A program made the position numbers and the translations under genes. A DNA stretch of 39,091 nucleotides from CAYYVJ01 sp964475115 (GTDB taxonomy: Bacteria > Bacillota > Clostridia > Lachnospirales > Lachnospiraceae): contig CAYYVJ010000009.1 in the NCBI GenBank assembly GCA_964475115.1, positions 1-39,091 of the forward strand, given 5' to 3'. Each line of letters begins with the position of its first letter. Position 1 is the first letter of the stretch. The notes beneath the pieces were generated by a model that was given only the letters and a program-made list of their open reading frames with translations, did no database searches and had not been told where the DNA came from. Of the stretch, positions 8,788-16,940 are shown piece after piece.

Positions 8788-8823
8788 CGTTTTAAAAATT
8801 AAATTTTAAAAAGGAGCAAAAAC

Positions 8824-10155
8824 ATGAACTACGCATCAAGAATTTTAGAAAAAGCGATTAAAAATAATCCCAATGAAACTGAATTTCATCAAGCACTTAG
8901 TGAAATTCTCCCTACTTTACAACCTGTTTTTGATCAACATCCTGAATATGAAAAGGCAGGAATTTTAGAACGCCTAGTGGAGCCGGAAAGACAAATAATC
9001 TTTAGAATTCCATGGGTAGATGATCAAGGACAAGTTAGAGTAAATCGTGGATATCGTGTTCAGTTTAATAGTGCGATAGGTCCATATAAAGGTGGAATGC
9101 GTTTTCATCCATCTGTTTCATCAAGTATTGTAAAGTTTCTAGGTTTTGAGCAGATTTTTAAAAATTCCCTTACTGGTCTACCAATTGGTGGTGGTAAAGG
9201 TGGTTCAGATTTTGATCCAAAAGGTAAGTCTGATACTGAAATCATGTCTTTCTGCCAAAGTTTAATGAATGAACTATATCGTCACATTGGTGCAGATACT
9301 GATGTTCCAGCTGGTGATATTGGAGTTGGTGCACGCGAAATTGGTTTTATGTACGGTCAGTACAAACGACTTACTGGAAGTGTTAATGGAGTGTTTACCG
9401 GAAAAGGTTTGACTTATGGTGGTTCGCTAGGGCGTACACAGGCTACTGGTTATGGTCTTGTTTATATAGTTGACGAAATGCTTAAAAGTTATGGTGATTC
9501 ACTTCAAGGTAAAACAGTTGCAGTTTCTGGTTCTGGAAATGTAGCAATTTATGCTACAGAAAAAGCGACACAGTTAGGTGCGAAGGTTCTAACTGTAAGT
9601 GATTCTAATGGATATATATATGATGCTAATGGTATTGATTTGCAAACAGTTAAACAAATCAAAGAAGTTGAAAGAGGTCGAATCAAAGAGTACATTAACT
9701 ATCATAAAGATGCAGAATATGTTGAAAATGGCTCTGTATGGAACGTTCCTTGTGAAATTGCATTACCTTGTGCTACACAAAATGAAATAGTAGAAGAAGA
9801 TGCAAGAGCTCTTGTAAAGAATGGATGTAAGGTGGTAGCAGAAGGTTCAAATATGTCTACAACTATAAAAGCAGTAGAAATTTTACAAGAAAATAAAATT
9901 ATTTATATACCTGGAAAAGCAGCAAATGCAGGTGGTGTTGCTGTATCAGCATTAGAAATGTCTCAAAACAGTATGCGTCTATCTTGGACAGTTGAAGAAG
10001 TAGATGAGAAGCTTCAACAAATCATGAAAAATATTTATTCTCAAATATCAAATGCTGCTAAGGAGTATGGGGTAGAAGGGAATTTTGTTGCTGGAGCTAA
10101 TATAGCTGGATTTTTAAAGGTTGCAACTGCAATGTATCAACAAGGTGCAATTTAG
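8824..10155 (+). CDS. gdhA: Glutamate dehydrogenase, hexameric
   Basis: 443 residues, the normal length of bacterial hexameric GDH. It interconverts 2-oxoglutarate plus ammonia and glutamate in the cytoplasm. The glutamate-binding and catalytic segment PIGGGKGGSDFDPKG holds catalytic K125, and PAGDIGVGAREIG holds D165; both numbers equal those of Clostridium symbiosum GDH. The dinucleotide-binding Rossmann domain follows (VSGSGNVAIYATEKA, about 237-251). Cofactor choice (NADP is the usual annotation) is not certain from sequence. The gene has a consensus promoter and a structured leader, is monocistronic, and sits upstream of the purine/glutamine operon. Confidence 0.96.
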   Translation: MNYASRILEKAIKNNPNETEFHQALSEILPTLQPVFDQHPEYEKAGILERLVEPERQIIFRIPWVDDQGQVRVNRGYRVQFNSAIGPYKGGMRFHPSVSSSIVKFLGFEQIFKNSLTGLPIGGGKGGSDFDPKGKSDTEIMSFCQSLMNELYRHIGADTDVPAGDIGVGAREIGFMYGQYKRLTGSVNGVFTGKGLTYGGSLGRTQATGYGLVYIVDEMLKSYGDSLQGKTVAVSGSGNVAIYATEKATQLGAKVLTVSDSNGYIYDANGIDLQTVKQIKEVERGRIKEYINYHKDAEYVENGSVWNVPCEIALPCATQNEIVEEDARALVKNGCKVVAEGSNMSTTIKAVEILQENKIIYIPGKAANAGGVAVSALEMSQNSMRLSWTVEEVDEKLQQIMKNIYSQISNAAKEYGVEGNFVAGANIAGFLKVATAMYQQGAI

Positions 10156-10182
10156 TATAAATTAAATAGAAACTAAAATAGC

Positions 10183-10220
10183 AAAGGTGCTGTTGGCAAA
10201 AGCCCACAACACCTTTCTTA
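10183..10220 (+). terminator. Probable terminator after gdhA
   Basis: A long imperfect hairpin begins with AAAGGTG (10183-10189) and ends with CACCTTT-like pairing to 10216. It has a GGC-AAAA-GCC tip and two mismatches, and the trailing U-run is short. Confidence 0.6.
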
Positions 10221-10243
10221 CTCTGCCTAGATGTAAAAAAATG

Positions 10244-10249
10244 TATAAT
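10244..10249 (+). promoter_or_regulatory. Possible -10 element of the purB operon
   Basis: A perfect TATAAT lies between the gdhA terminator and purB, 66 bases before the purB start. No convincing -35 box is present at 16-18 bases, so the promoter may need an activator or may be weak. Confidence 0.35.
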
Positions 10250-10314
10250 ATATAGTGGATTAGTTTAGTAACAAAAGTGATAGTCTAATGAAACAGTATT
10301 TTGGAGGATAAAAA

Positions 10315-11742
10315 ATGCTAGACAAATATGAGAACCCTTTGTGTACACGTTATGCTAGTAAAGAAATGCAATTTATTTTTTCAGATGATAATAAGTTTAC
10401 CACATGGCGTAAGCTTTGGATTGCGCTTGCAGAAAGCGAAAAAGAACTAGGTCTTGATATAAGTGATTTGCAAATCCAAGAGCTAAAAGAAAATGTGAAC
10501 AATATTAATTATGAACTAGCAAAAAAAAGAGAGAAGGAAGTGCGCCATGATGTAATGGCTCATATCTATGCTTATGGGGAGCAGTGTCCTACCGCAAAAG
10601 CAATTATTCATTTGGGAGCTACTTCATGTTATGTAGGTGATAATACAGACATTATTCTTATGAGAGAAGCACTTTTACATGTGAAGAAATTGCTTGTAAA
10701 TACCCTTTCTTCCTTGTTAGAATTCTCTGATAAATATAAAGCACTTCCGACTCTTGGCTATACTCACTTTCAATCCGCTCAGCCTACCACCGTGGGGAAG
10801 CGAGCTACACTGTGGATGCAAGAATTATTGCTTGATTTAGAACAGCTTGATTTTACTCTTTCATCATTAAAACTTCTTGGTTGTAAAGGTACCACAGGGA
10901 CACAGGCAAGCTTTTTAGAACTTTTTGAAGGAAATCATGAAAAAGTAAGGTTGTTGGATCGTAAAATAACTGAAAAGATGGGATTCAATAAAGTTTATCC
11001 AGTGAGTGGCCAAACATATTCTAGAAAGGTTGATTATTATGTATTGTCAGTTCTTTCAGGAATTGCACAAAGTGCATATAAATTTTCGAATGATATAAGA
11101 TTATTATCTCATTTAAAGGAAGTTGATGAACCTTTTGAAGAAAAACAGATTGGATCATCTGCAATGGCATATAAGAGAAACCCTATGAGAAGTGAAAGAA
11201 TCGCGTCACTTTCGAGATTTGTTATGGTAGATGCATTAAATCCTGCATTAACGGCAAGTGGACAATGGTTTGAAAGAACATTGGATGACTCTGCAAATAA
11301 ACGTATGAGTGTACCGGAAGCTTTTCTTGCTATAGATGCGATTTTGTCATTATACATTAATGTGATTAGTGGAGTTGTTGTTTATCCTAAAGTAATTGAA
11401 AAACATTTGAATGAAGAGTTACCTTTTATTGCAACAGAGAATATTTTAATGTACTGTGTAAAAAAAGGTGGAGATAGGCAAGTGTTACATGAAGCCATCA
11501 GACAACATTCAGTCGAAGCTGGAAAACAAATAAAGCAAAATGGTAGTACAAATGACCTAATCAAAAGAATCTTAGAGGATAAGACTTTCCATTTAACAGA
11601 AGAGGAAATGAACATGATCATGTCAGCTGAAAACTTTACAGGACGTGCAAAAGAGCAGACTGAAGAATTTTTAATTGAAGTTAGAAAAGTACTAGAAGAA
11701 AATAAAGAAGTGTTAGGTTTAGACGTAAAAATAAATGTCTAA
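10315..11742 (+). CDS. purB: Adenylosuccinate lyase
   Basis: 475 residues, the length seen in Lachnospiraceae PurB. It splits SAICAR to AICAR plus fumarate and adenylosuccinate to AMP plus fumarate. The superfamily signature SSAMAYKRNP is at 281-290 and supplies the catalytic serine loop. The His-containing segments are EVRHDVMAH and GYTHFQSAQPTT. TTTGGAGG precedes the ATG. The gene heads a run purB-purA-glmS-GS-ANTAR with gaps of 13, 51, 11 and 46 bases, which looks like one operon that links purine, amino-sugar and glutamine metabolism. Confidence 0.96.
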   Translation: MLDKYENPLCTRYASKEMQFIFSDDNKFTTWRKLWIALAESEKELGLDISDLQIQELKENVNNINYELAKKREKEVRHDVMAHIYAYGEQCPTAKAIIHLGATSCYVGDNTDIILMREALLHVKKLLVNTLSSLLEFSDKYKALPTLGYTHFQSAQPTTVGKRATLWMQELLLDLEQLDFTLSSLKLLGCKGTTGTQASFLELFEGNHEKVRLLDRKITEKMGFNKVYPVSGQTYSRKVDYYVLSVLSGIAQSAYKFSNDIRLLSHLKEVDEPFEEKQIGSSAMAYKRNPMRSERIASLSRFVMVDALNPALTASGQWFERTLDDSANKRMSVPEAFLAIDAILSLYINVISGVVVYPKVIEKHLNEELPFIATENILMYCVKKGGDRQVLHEAIRQHSVEAGKQIKQNGSTNDLIKRILEDKTFHLTEEEMNMIMSAENFTGRAKEQTEEFLIEVRKVLEENKEVLGLDVKINV

Positions 11743-11755
11743 AGGAGGAAAAAAT

Positions 11756-13030
11756 ATGCTTACAGCAATCGTTGGAATTAATTGGGGTGACGAAGGAAAA
11801 GGTAGAATGGTGGATTTGCTTTCATCAGACTATGATGTGATCTGTCGTTATCAAGGCGGAAATAATGCAGGACATACAGTAATAAACGAAAAAGGTAAAT
11901 TTATTTTAAATCTTCTGCCTTCAGGAATTTTACGTGATACCTGTGTAAATATTATGGGAAATGGTATGGTTATTGACATAGAACATTTATGTAATGAGAT
12001 AAAAGCCTTATCAGATAAAGGAATCAATATTACGCCTGATAATTTAAAAATAAGTGACAAGGCTATTATTTGTTTCCCATATCACAAGATGCAGGATATT
12101 TTAGAAGAAGACCGTTTAAAGGATAAGAAATTTGGATCTACAAGAAGAGGGATTGCACCTGTATATAGTGATAAATATATGAAAAAAGGGATACGCATGA
12201 GTGATTTACTTGATTTTGATACCTTGGAAGAAAAGTTGGAAAATGTATTAGAATGGAAGAATTTGACGATTGTTGGAGCGTACAAAAATGAGAAGGTAAT
12301 TCTTGAGGATATGCTTCATTGGTTGAAAGAGTTTGGTTTGAAAATTACTCCTTATATTACAGATACATCAAAGTATCTATTATCAGCCATAAAAGAAGAC
12401 AAAAACATTATGTTTGAGGCACAGCTTGGTGCACTAAGAGATATCGACTTTGGAATTTATCCTTATACATCTTCTTCCCAAACGATTGCAGCATATGCAC
12501 CAATAGGTGCAGGGATACCATCTAGGAAATTAGATAATGTAATAGGAATTATGAAAGCATATTCAAGTTGTGTAGGTGAGGGACCATTTACTGCTGAACT
12601 TTTTGGTGATGAGGCACATGATTTACGTGAAGCAGGAGCAGAATATGGTGCAGCAACGGGCAGACCACGAAGAGTTGCTGGTTTTGATATACCAGCTTCA
12701 CTTTATGGTGTGAACGTACAAGGTGCAGATTGCATTGCTTTGACAAAACTCGATGTTTTGTCTTATCTTGATAAAATACCAGTATGTGTAGCTTACGAGA
12801 TAGATGGGGAAATAGTAACAGATTTTCCAACTGGAGATGATTTAGTTAAAGCAAAACCTGTATATGAATATCTTGAAGGCTTCAAAACGGATATATCAGG
12901 ATGTAGAAAAAAAGAAGATTTACCAAAAGCTGCTCTTGAATATATTCAATATATAGAAAAGGCAATGAGTTGTCCTATTAAATATGTATCTGTAGGTGCG
13001 AAAAGAGACGAATATATTGTAATGGAGTAA
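11756..13030 (+). CDS. purA: Adenylosuccinate synthetase
   Basis: 424 residues. It joins IMP and aspartate with GTP to make adenylosuccinate, the step before PurB. The N-terminal P-loop is NWGDEGKG with catalytic D12, and H40 lies in NAGHT; the usual Gln before WGDEGKG is Asn here. FGSTRRGIAPVYSDK, QLGALRDIDFGIYP and TGRPRRV are the IMP and effector sites, in the somewhat divergent form I associate with Lachnospiraceae. The start at 11756 follows AAAGGAGG. An ATG at 11735, overlapping the purB stop, would place that ribosome site inside the gene and is rejected. Confidence 0.95.
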   Translation: MLTAIVGINWGDEGKGRMVDLLSSDYDVICRYQGGNNAGHTVINEKGKFILNLLPSGILRDTCVNIMGNGMVIDIEHLCNEIKALSDKGINITPDNLKISDKAIICFPYHKMQDILEEDRLKDKKFGSTRRGIAPVYSDKYMKKGIRMSDLLDFDTLEEKLENVLEWKNLTIVGAYKNEKVILEDMLHWLKEFGLKITPYITDTSKYLLSAIKEDKNIMFEAQLGALRDIDFGIYPYTSSSQTIAAYAPIGAGIPSRKLDNVIGIMKAYSSCVGEGPFTAELFGDEAHDLREAGAEYGAATGRPRRVAGFDIPASLYGVNVQGADCIALTKLDVLSYLDKIPVCVAYEIDGEIVTDFPTGDDLVKAKPVYEYLEGFKTDISGCRKKEDLPKAALEYIQYIEKAMSCPIKYVSVGAKRDEYIVME

Positions 13031-13081
13031 TATATATTTTTTTAGAAAAAAGGTTTTTAGAGAGAATTAGGAGGATATATT

Positions 13082-14893
13082 GTGTGTGGAATAATTGGTT
13101 ATGTAGGAAATGAAAATGCAGTGCCTTTGATTATAGATGGTTTAAAAAAATTAGAATACCGAGGATACGATTCGGCAGGTATTGCTATTTATGAAGATAA
13201 TGAATTTCTCGTTGAAAAAAGACAAGGCCGATTATCTGTGCTAGAGGCAGAAGTGGAGAAGAAGTCTCTCTCTAGTACGATAGGTATCGGACATACTCGC
13301 TGGGCTACACATGGGGAACCCTCCAATATTAATTCTCATCCTCATATTGGAAGTGAAAGTAAAATTGCAATTGTTCATAATGGTATCATTGAAAACTACA
13401 AAACTCTACGTAGTAAATTAGAAAGAAAAGGCATTACCTTTGTCTCTGATACGGATAGTGAAGTTGTTGCTCAGTTGGCAGAGTATTACTATAAGGGAAA
13501 TATAATGGATACGGTTATTAAAGTAGTAACCGTATTAGAAGGCTCTTATGCTTTGGGAATTATGTGTAAAGATGAACCAGAAAAAATAATAGCGATTAAA
13601 AAGGATAATCCTTTGATTATCGGTGTTTCAGAGTCTGGTAATTTTATTGCATCAGATGTTCCAGCTGTTCTTGAACACACCTCTAAAATTTATTATTTAG
13701 AAGATAAAGAAATAGCAATATTAGAAAAAGATACAGTATCTTTTTATAACCTAGATAAAGAAGTAATTGCTAAGCAAATTGAAACCATTTCATGGAGCGT
13801 TGAAAGTGCGCAAAAAGGTGGATATGAGCATTTTATGTTTAAAGAAATCATGGAGCAACCAAAGGTTTTAAGGGATACGATCAATGCGACCTTGCTAAAA
13901 GGGGAAAATAAATCGGTTATTGATACTATAGATATAAAATTATATAATAAAATTGTAATTACTGCATGTGGTTCAGCTTACAATGCTGGTGCCATAGGAA
14001 AATTTGTGTTTGAAAATTTATGTAGAGTTAGCGTTGAAGTTGATTTAGCCAGTGAGTTCCGATATAGAGATCCGATTATTGATGAGAAGACATTAGTTAT
14101 TCTTATTAGTCAATCAGGTGAAACAGCTGATACAATTGCTGCTATGAGGGAGGCGAAAAGGAAAGGAGCTAAGACTCTTTCTTTGGTGAATGTAATTGGT
14201 AGTACCATAGCAAAGGAAACAGATTATACCGTATATACTCTTGCGGGCCCAGAAATAGCTGTTGCCACTACGAAAGCCTTTTCAGCTCAGCTTGTACTTC
14301 TCTACATTTTAGCAGTTAATTTTGCAAAAAGTTTAGGTAATATATCAAATGAAAAGCAAGAAGAATTATTTGAAGAAATAAATTTATTGCCTATGAAAAT
14401 AGAAGAAGTATTACAAGAGATCGATAAAATCGGTCAATATGCTGCAACATGTATAGGATATAAAAGTATATTTTTTATAGGAAGAAATATTGATCATGCA
14501 ATTGCTCTTGAAGGGTCATTGAAACTGAAAGAAATATCATATATTCACTCTGAAGCTTATGCAGGCGGAGAATTAAAACATGGAACCATATCCTTAATAG
14601 AAGAAAATACATTGGTAGTAGCCATATCATGCTGCCAAAGGCTTTCAGGAAAAATCATGAGTAATGTAGAACAAGTAATTACCCGTGGTGCAAAGGTTTT
14701 GCTAATCTCTAACAGCACTGTTTCTACGGAAGATGATAAACGATACAGTATTTGTATCCCACAAACAAATGAATTGTTTTCGCCATCTATTTCAGCTATT
14801 GTCTTGCAATTATTTAGTTATTATGTGGCGGCAAATAAAGGCCTAGACATTGATAAGCCTAGAAACTTAGCAAAGAGTGTTACAGTAGAATAG
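13082..14893 (+). CDS. glmS: Glutamine--fructose-6-phosphate aminotransferase (isomerizing)
   Basis: 603 residues. It uses the amide of glutamine to convert fructose-6-P to glucosamine-6-P, the entry to peptidoglycan and other amino sugars. The start is GTG directly followed by Cys, which becomes the N-terminal nucleophile of the class II glutaminase domain (CGIIGYVG, HTRWATHG at 71-78). Two SIS sugar-isomerase domains follow (about 285-600; ACGSAYNAG, SQSGETADT), and the protein ends KSVTVE as is standard. TAGGAGG precedes the start. No ribozyme-like sequence is seen in the 51-base gap upstream, so this copy is not under glmS-ribozyme control. It is the reverse partner of nagB further on. 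Confidence 0.96.
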   Translation: MCGIIGYVGNENAVPLIIDGLKKLEYRGYDSAGIAIYEDNEFLVEKRQGRLSVLEAEVEKKSLSSTIGIGHTRWATHGEPSNINSHPHIGSESKIAIVHNGIIENYKTLRSKLERKGITFVSDTDSEVVAQLAEYYYKGNIMDTVIKVVTVLEGSYALGIMCKDEPEKIIAIKKDNPLIIGVSESGNFIASDVPAVLEHTSKIYYLEDKEIAILEKDTVSFYNLDKEVIAKQIETISWSVESAQKGGYEHFMFKEIMEQPKVLRDTINATLLKGENKSVIDTIDIKLYNKIVITACGSAYNAGAIGKFVFENLCRVSVEVDLASEFRYRDPIIDEKTLVILISQSGETADTIAAMREAKRKGAKTLSLVNVIGSTIAKETDYTVYTLAGPEIAVATTKAFSAQLVLLYILAVNFAKSLGNISNEKQEELFEEINLLPMKIEEVLQEIDKIGQYAATCIGYKSIFFIGRNIDHAIALEGSLKLKEISYIHSEAYAGGELKHGTISLIEENTLVVAISCCQRLSGKIMSNVEQVITRGAKVLLISNSTVSTEDDKRYSICIPQTNELFSPSISAIVLQLFSYYVAANKGLDIDKPRNLAKSVTVE

Positions 14894-14904
14894 GAGGATT
14901 TAAA

Positions 14905-16227
14905 ATGACGAATACCATTAAGGAAGTTTTGGAGTTTGTTAATGAAAATGACGTGAAATTTATTCGGCTTGCTTTTTGCGATTTATGCGGTGTTGAAAAA
15001 AATCTTTCCATTATGCCAGGGGAACTAATTTCAGCTTTTGAAAATGGTGTGTCCATTGATGGATCTTCAATAAAAGGATTTCGTGATGTAACAGAATCAG
15101 ATTTGTTACTATTTCCTGACCCTGCCACCCTGACCGTGCTTCCTTGGCGTCCAGGACCTGGCAGGGTTGTCAGGTTTTATTGTGATATTAAAAACCCGGA
15201 TAAGTCGGAATTTTCAGGTGATAGTAGATACATGCTAAAAAAAGCAATTAAGCGTTGTGAAAGTTTGGGATATGTTTGCAAAATTGGAGTCAAATGCGAT
15301 TTTTACCTTTTTAAAACTGATGAAAATGGTGAGCCAACAAGGGAAACTTTAGATAGAGGAGGCTATTTAGATATTTCACCTCTTGATAAAGGTTCAAATA
15401 TTAGACGGGAAATCTGTTTATGCCTTGAAGAAATGGGATTGGATCCTGTAACTTCTCACCATGAACGTGGACCAGGACAGAATGAAATTGATTTTAAATT
15501 TGGGGATGCACTTTCTTGTGCAGATAATTTTATGACCTTCAAATCAGTTGTAAAAGCGATTGCTAATAGGAATGGGTTGTTTGCTTCTTTTATGCCAAAA
15601 CCTATTTTAGAGGAAAGAGGAAGTGGCCTGAATATTAATCTTTCTCTTTCTCAAAATGGTTTTAACATTTTCAAGGATACCGATAAAAAACTTTCGAAAT
15701 CAGCAGAAGGGTTTATTTCTGGTATTTTAGAAAAGATTCCTGAAATTACATTATTTTTGAATCCAGTTATAAATTCCTATGATAGATTAGGTAAACACGG
15801 TGCACCTAAATATATAACATGGTCCCATCAGAATAGGTCACAACTTATTCGGATTCCTTCAGTAACTCAGAAAGAAAGAGTGAGAATGGAATTACGTTCT
15901 CCTGATCCTTCTATTAATCCATATATGGCATTTGCTCTAATTATTACTGCCGGACTTGACGGAATAGAAAAGGAACTTATCCTACCCCCATCTATTAATG
16001 TTGATTTGAATAAGGTGGATGAAATAACTTTAAATGGTCTTACATCCATACCAAGTAGTATGGAAGAAGCAATCGAGTTGGCACAAAATAGTATATTGAT
16101 AAAAAACACCTTTTGTCATGAAACCATGACGAAGTATATTTCCTTAAAAAAAGAAGAGTTAAAGGCATTTGAAGAAAGTAAAGATAAAAACGAATTTTAT
16201 AAAGAAATGTACTTTAGAATAATATAG
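14905..16227 (+). CDS. Glutamine synthetase type I homologue with altered active site
   Basis: 440 residues, the size of a GSI-alpha enzyme, with a full N-terminal beta-grasp domain (IDGSSIKGF near 51-59) and catalytic domain. Several key residues differ from all well-studied GS. At the paired metal ligands of the E-x-E-F-F motif the sequence is K130-C-D132-F-Y. The metal-ligand His of GSGMH is N243. The loop with the catalytic Glu (usual RLVPGYEAP) is RLGKHGAP, one residue shorter and without Glu. E187, E194, E329, R294 and R331 are kept. The fold should be normal but ordinary glutamine synthesis is doubtful. It may be a regulatory homologue or act on another substrate. It lies 11 bases after glmS and before an ANTAR regulator. 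Confidence 0.85.
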   Translation: MTNTIKEVLEFVNENDVKFIRLAFCDLCGVEKNLSIMPGELISAFENGVSIDGSSIKGFRDVTESDLLLFPDPATLTVLPWRPGPGRVVRFYCDIKNPDKSEFSGDSRYMLKKAIKRCESLGYVCKIGVKCDFYLFKTDENGEPTRETLDRGGYLDISPLDKGSNIRREICLCLEEMGLDPVTSHHERGPGQNEIDFKFGDALSCADNFMTFKSVVKAIANRNGLFASFMPKPILEERGSGLNINLSLSQNGFNIFKDTDKKLSKSAEGFISGILEKIPEITLFLNPVINSYDRLGKHGAPKYITWSHQNRSQLIRIPSVTQKERVRMELRSPDPSINPYMAFALIITAGLDGIEKELILPPSINVDLNKVDEITLNGLTSIPSSMEEAIELAQNSILIKNTFCHETMTKYISLKKEELKAFEESKDKNEFYKEMYFRII

Positions 16228-16273
16228 AATTTTGTAGAGCGTGTAGAGGTATAGATGAAAGGTGGCGATTTAT

Positions 16274-16843
16274 TTGGAAAGTGCTTTAATAGTATCCTAT
16301 TCAGAAAAAAGTGCAGATTTTTTTGTTGAAATGGTAAAGTCAATTTCCTGTGATATCGTTGTCTCTGTAAAGACCTGTGGCGAAGCAAGAAGACTCTTAT
16401 TAGAGAAAGACTTCGATTTATGCATAATTAATGCACCTTTACAAGATGAAACAGGAGAAAATCTATCAAAGCAAATTGCTACAAGTGGCATATGTCAGGT
16501 GATTCTTTGTGTGAAAAGTGAATATTTTGAAGAGATTTCAGCGATTGTAGAAGAATATGGTGTTATAACAGTATCGAAACCTCTTGCTAAACAATTATTT
16601 TGGAGTGCCCTTAAGCTTGCAAAGGCCACATTAGGTAAAATGAAAGCGTTGCAAGATGAAAATAGCAAGCTTATGAAAAAGATTGAGGAGATACGAATTG
16701 TAGACCGTGCCAAAAGTATTCTAATGTCTTATTATGGGATGAGTGAACCGGAAGCCCATAAATATATAGAAAAACATGCAATGGATACTCGTTCTACAAA
16801 ACGAACCGTTGCAGAAGGAATACTTAAGACCTATGAAAATTAA
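16274..16843 (+). CDS. ANTAR-domain RNA-binding antiterminator with degenerate receiver domain
   Basis: About 189 residues. An N-terminal receiver-like domain (1-118) is followed by a short coiled coil (about 122-142) and a C-terminal ANTAR domain (134-186; VDRAKSILM, then MSEPEAHKYIEKHAMDTR). ANTAR proteins bind paired hairpins in nascent RNA and prevent termination, often of nitrogen genes. The receiver lacks the N-terminal acidic pair, and N53 replaces the phospho-acceptor Asp (DLCIINAPL), although K102 is kept; phosphorylation control is therefore unlikely. TTG at 16274 is preferred as start because AAAGGTGG (16258-16265) lies eight bases before it; the GTG at 16262 falls inside that site. 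It probably responds to nitrogen or glutamine status together with the adjoining GS homologue (inference). Confidence 0.85.
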   Translation: MESALIVSYSEKSADFFVEMVKSISCDIVVSVKTCGEARRLLLEKDFDLCIINAPLQDETGENLSKQIATSGICQVILCVKSEYFEEISAIVEEYGVITVSKPLAKQLFWSALKLAKATLGKMKALQDENSKLMKKIEEIRIVDRAKSILMSYYGMSEPEAHKYIEKHAMDTRSTKRTVAEGILKTYEN

Positions 16844-16866
16844 TAATAAAAAATTAAAAACTGCGT

Positions 16867-16911
16867 TAGAGTAAAACAGTACTAGAGTAAAGTGAGAAAA
16901 TAGGTTATAAT
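16867..16911 (+). promoter_or_regulatory. Probable hisHF promoter region with a direct repeat
   Basis: TATAAT at 16906-16911 lies 30 bases before hisH, but no good -35 is present. The 9-mer TAGAGTAAA occurs twice (16867-16875 and 16883-16891), 16 bases apart, right where a -35 and an upstream regulator site would be. Confidence 0.4.
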
Positions 16912-16940
16912 AGAACGAACAAGAACCAGAAAGGGGATTC

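Noticed and set aside
10156..10314. Possible ANTAR target (two hairpins with AnnGnn hexaloops) in the purB leader
   Set aside because: The main hairpin has an AAAA tip and no second hexaloop hairpin could be found. It is better explained as the gdhA terminator.
13031..13081. Possible glmS ribozyme upstream of glmS
   Set aside because: The gap to purA is only 51 bases and A/T-rich; the glmS ribozyme needs about 150 bases and its conserved core is not seen.
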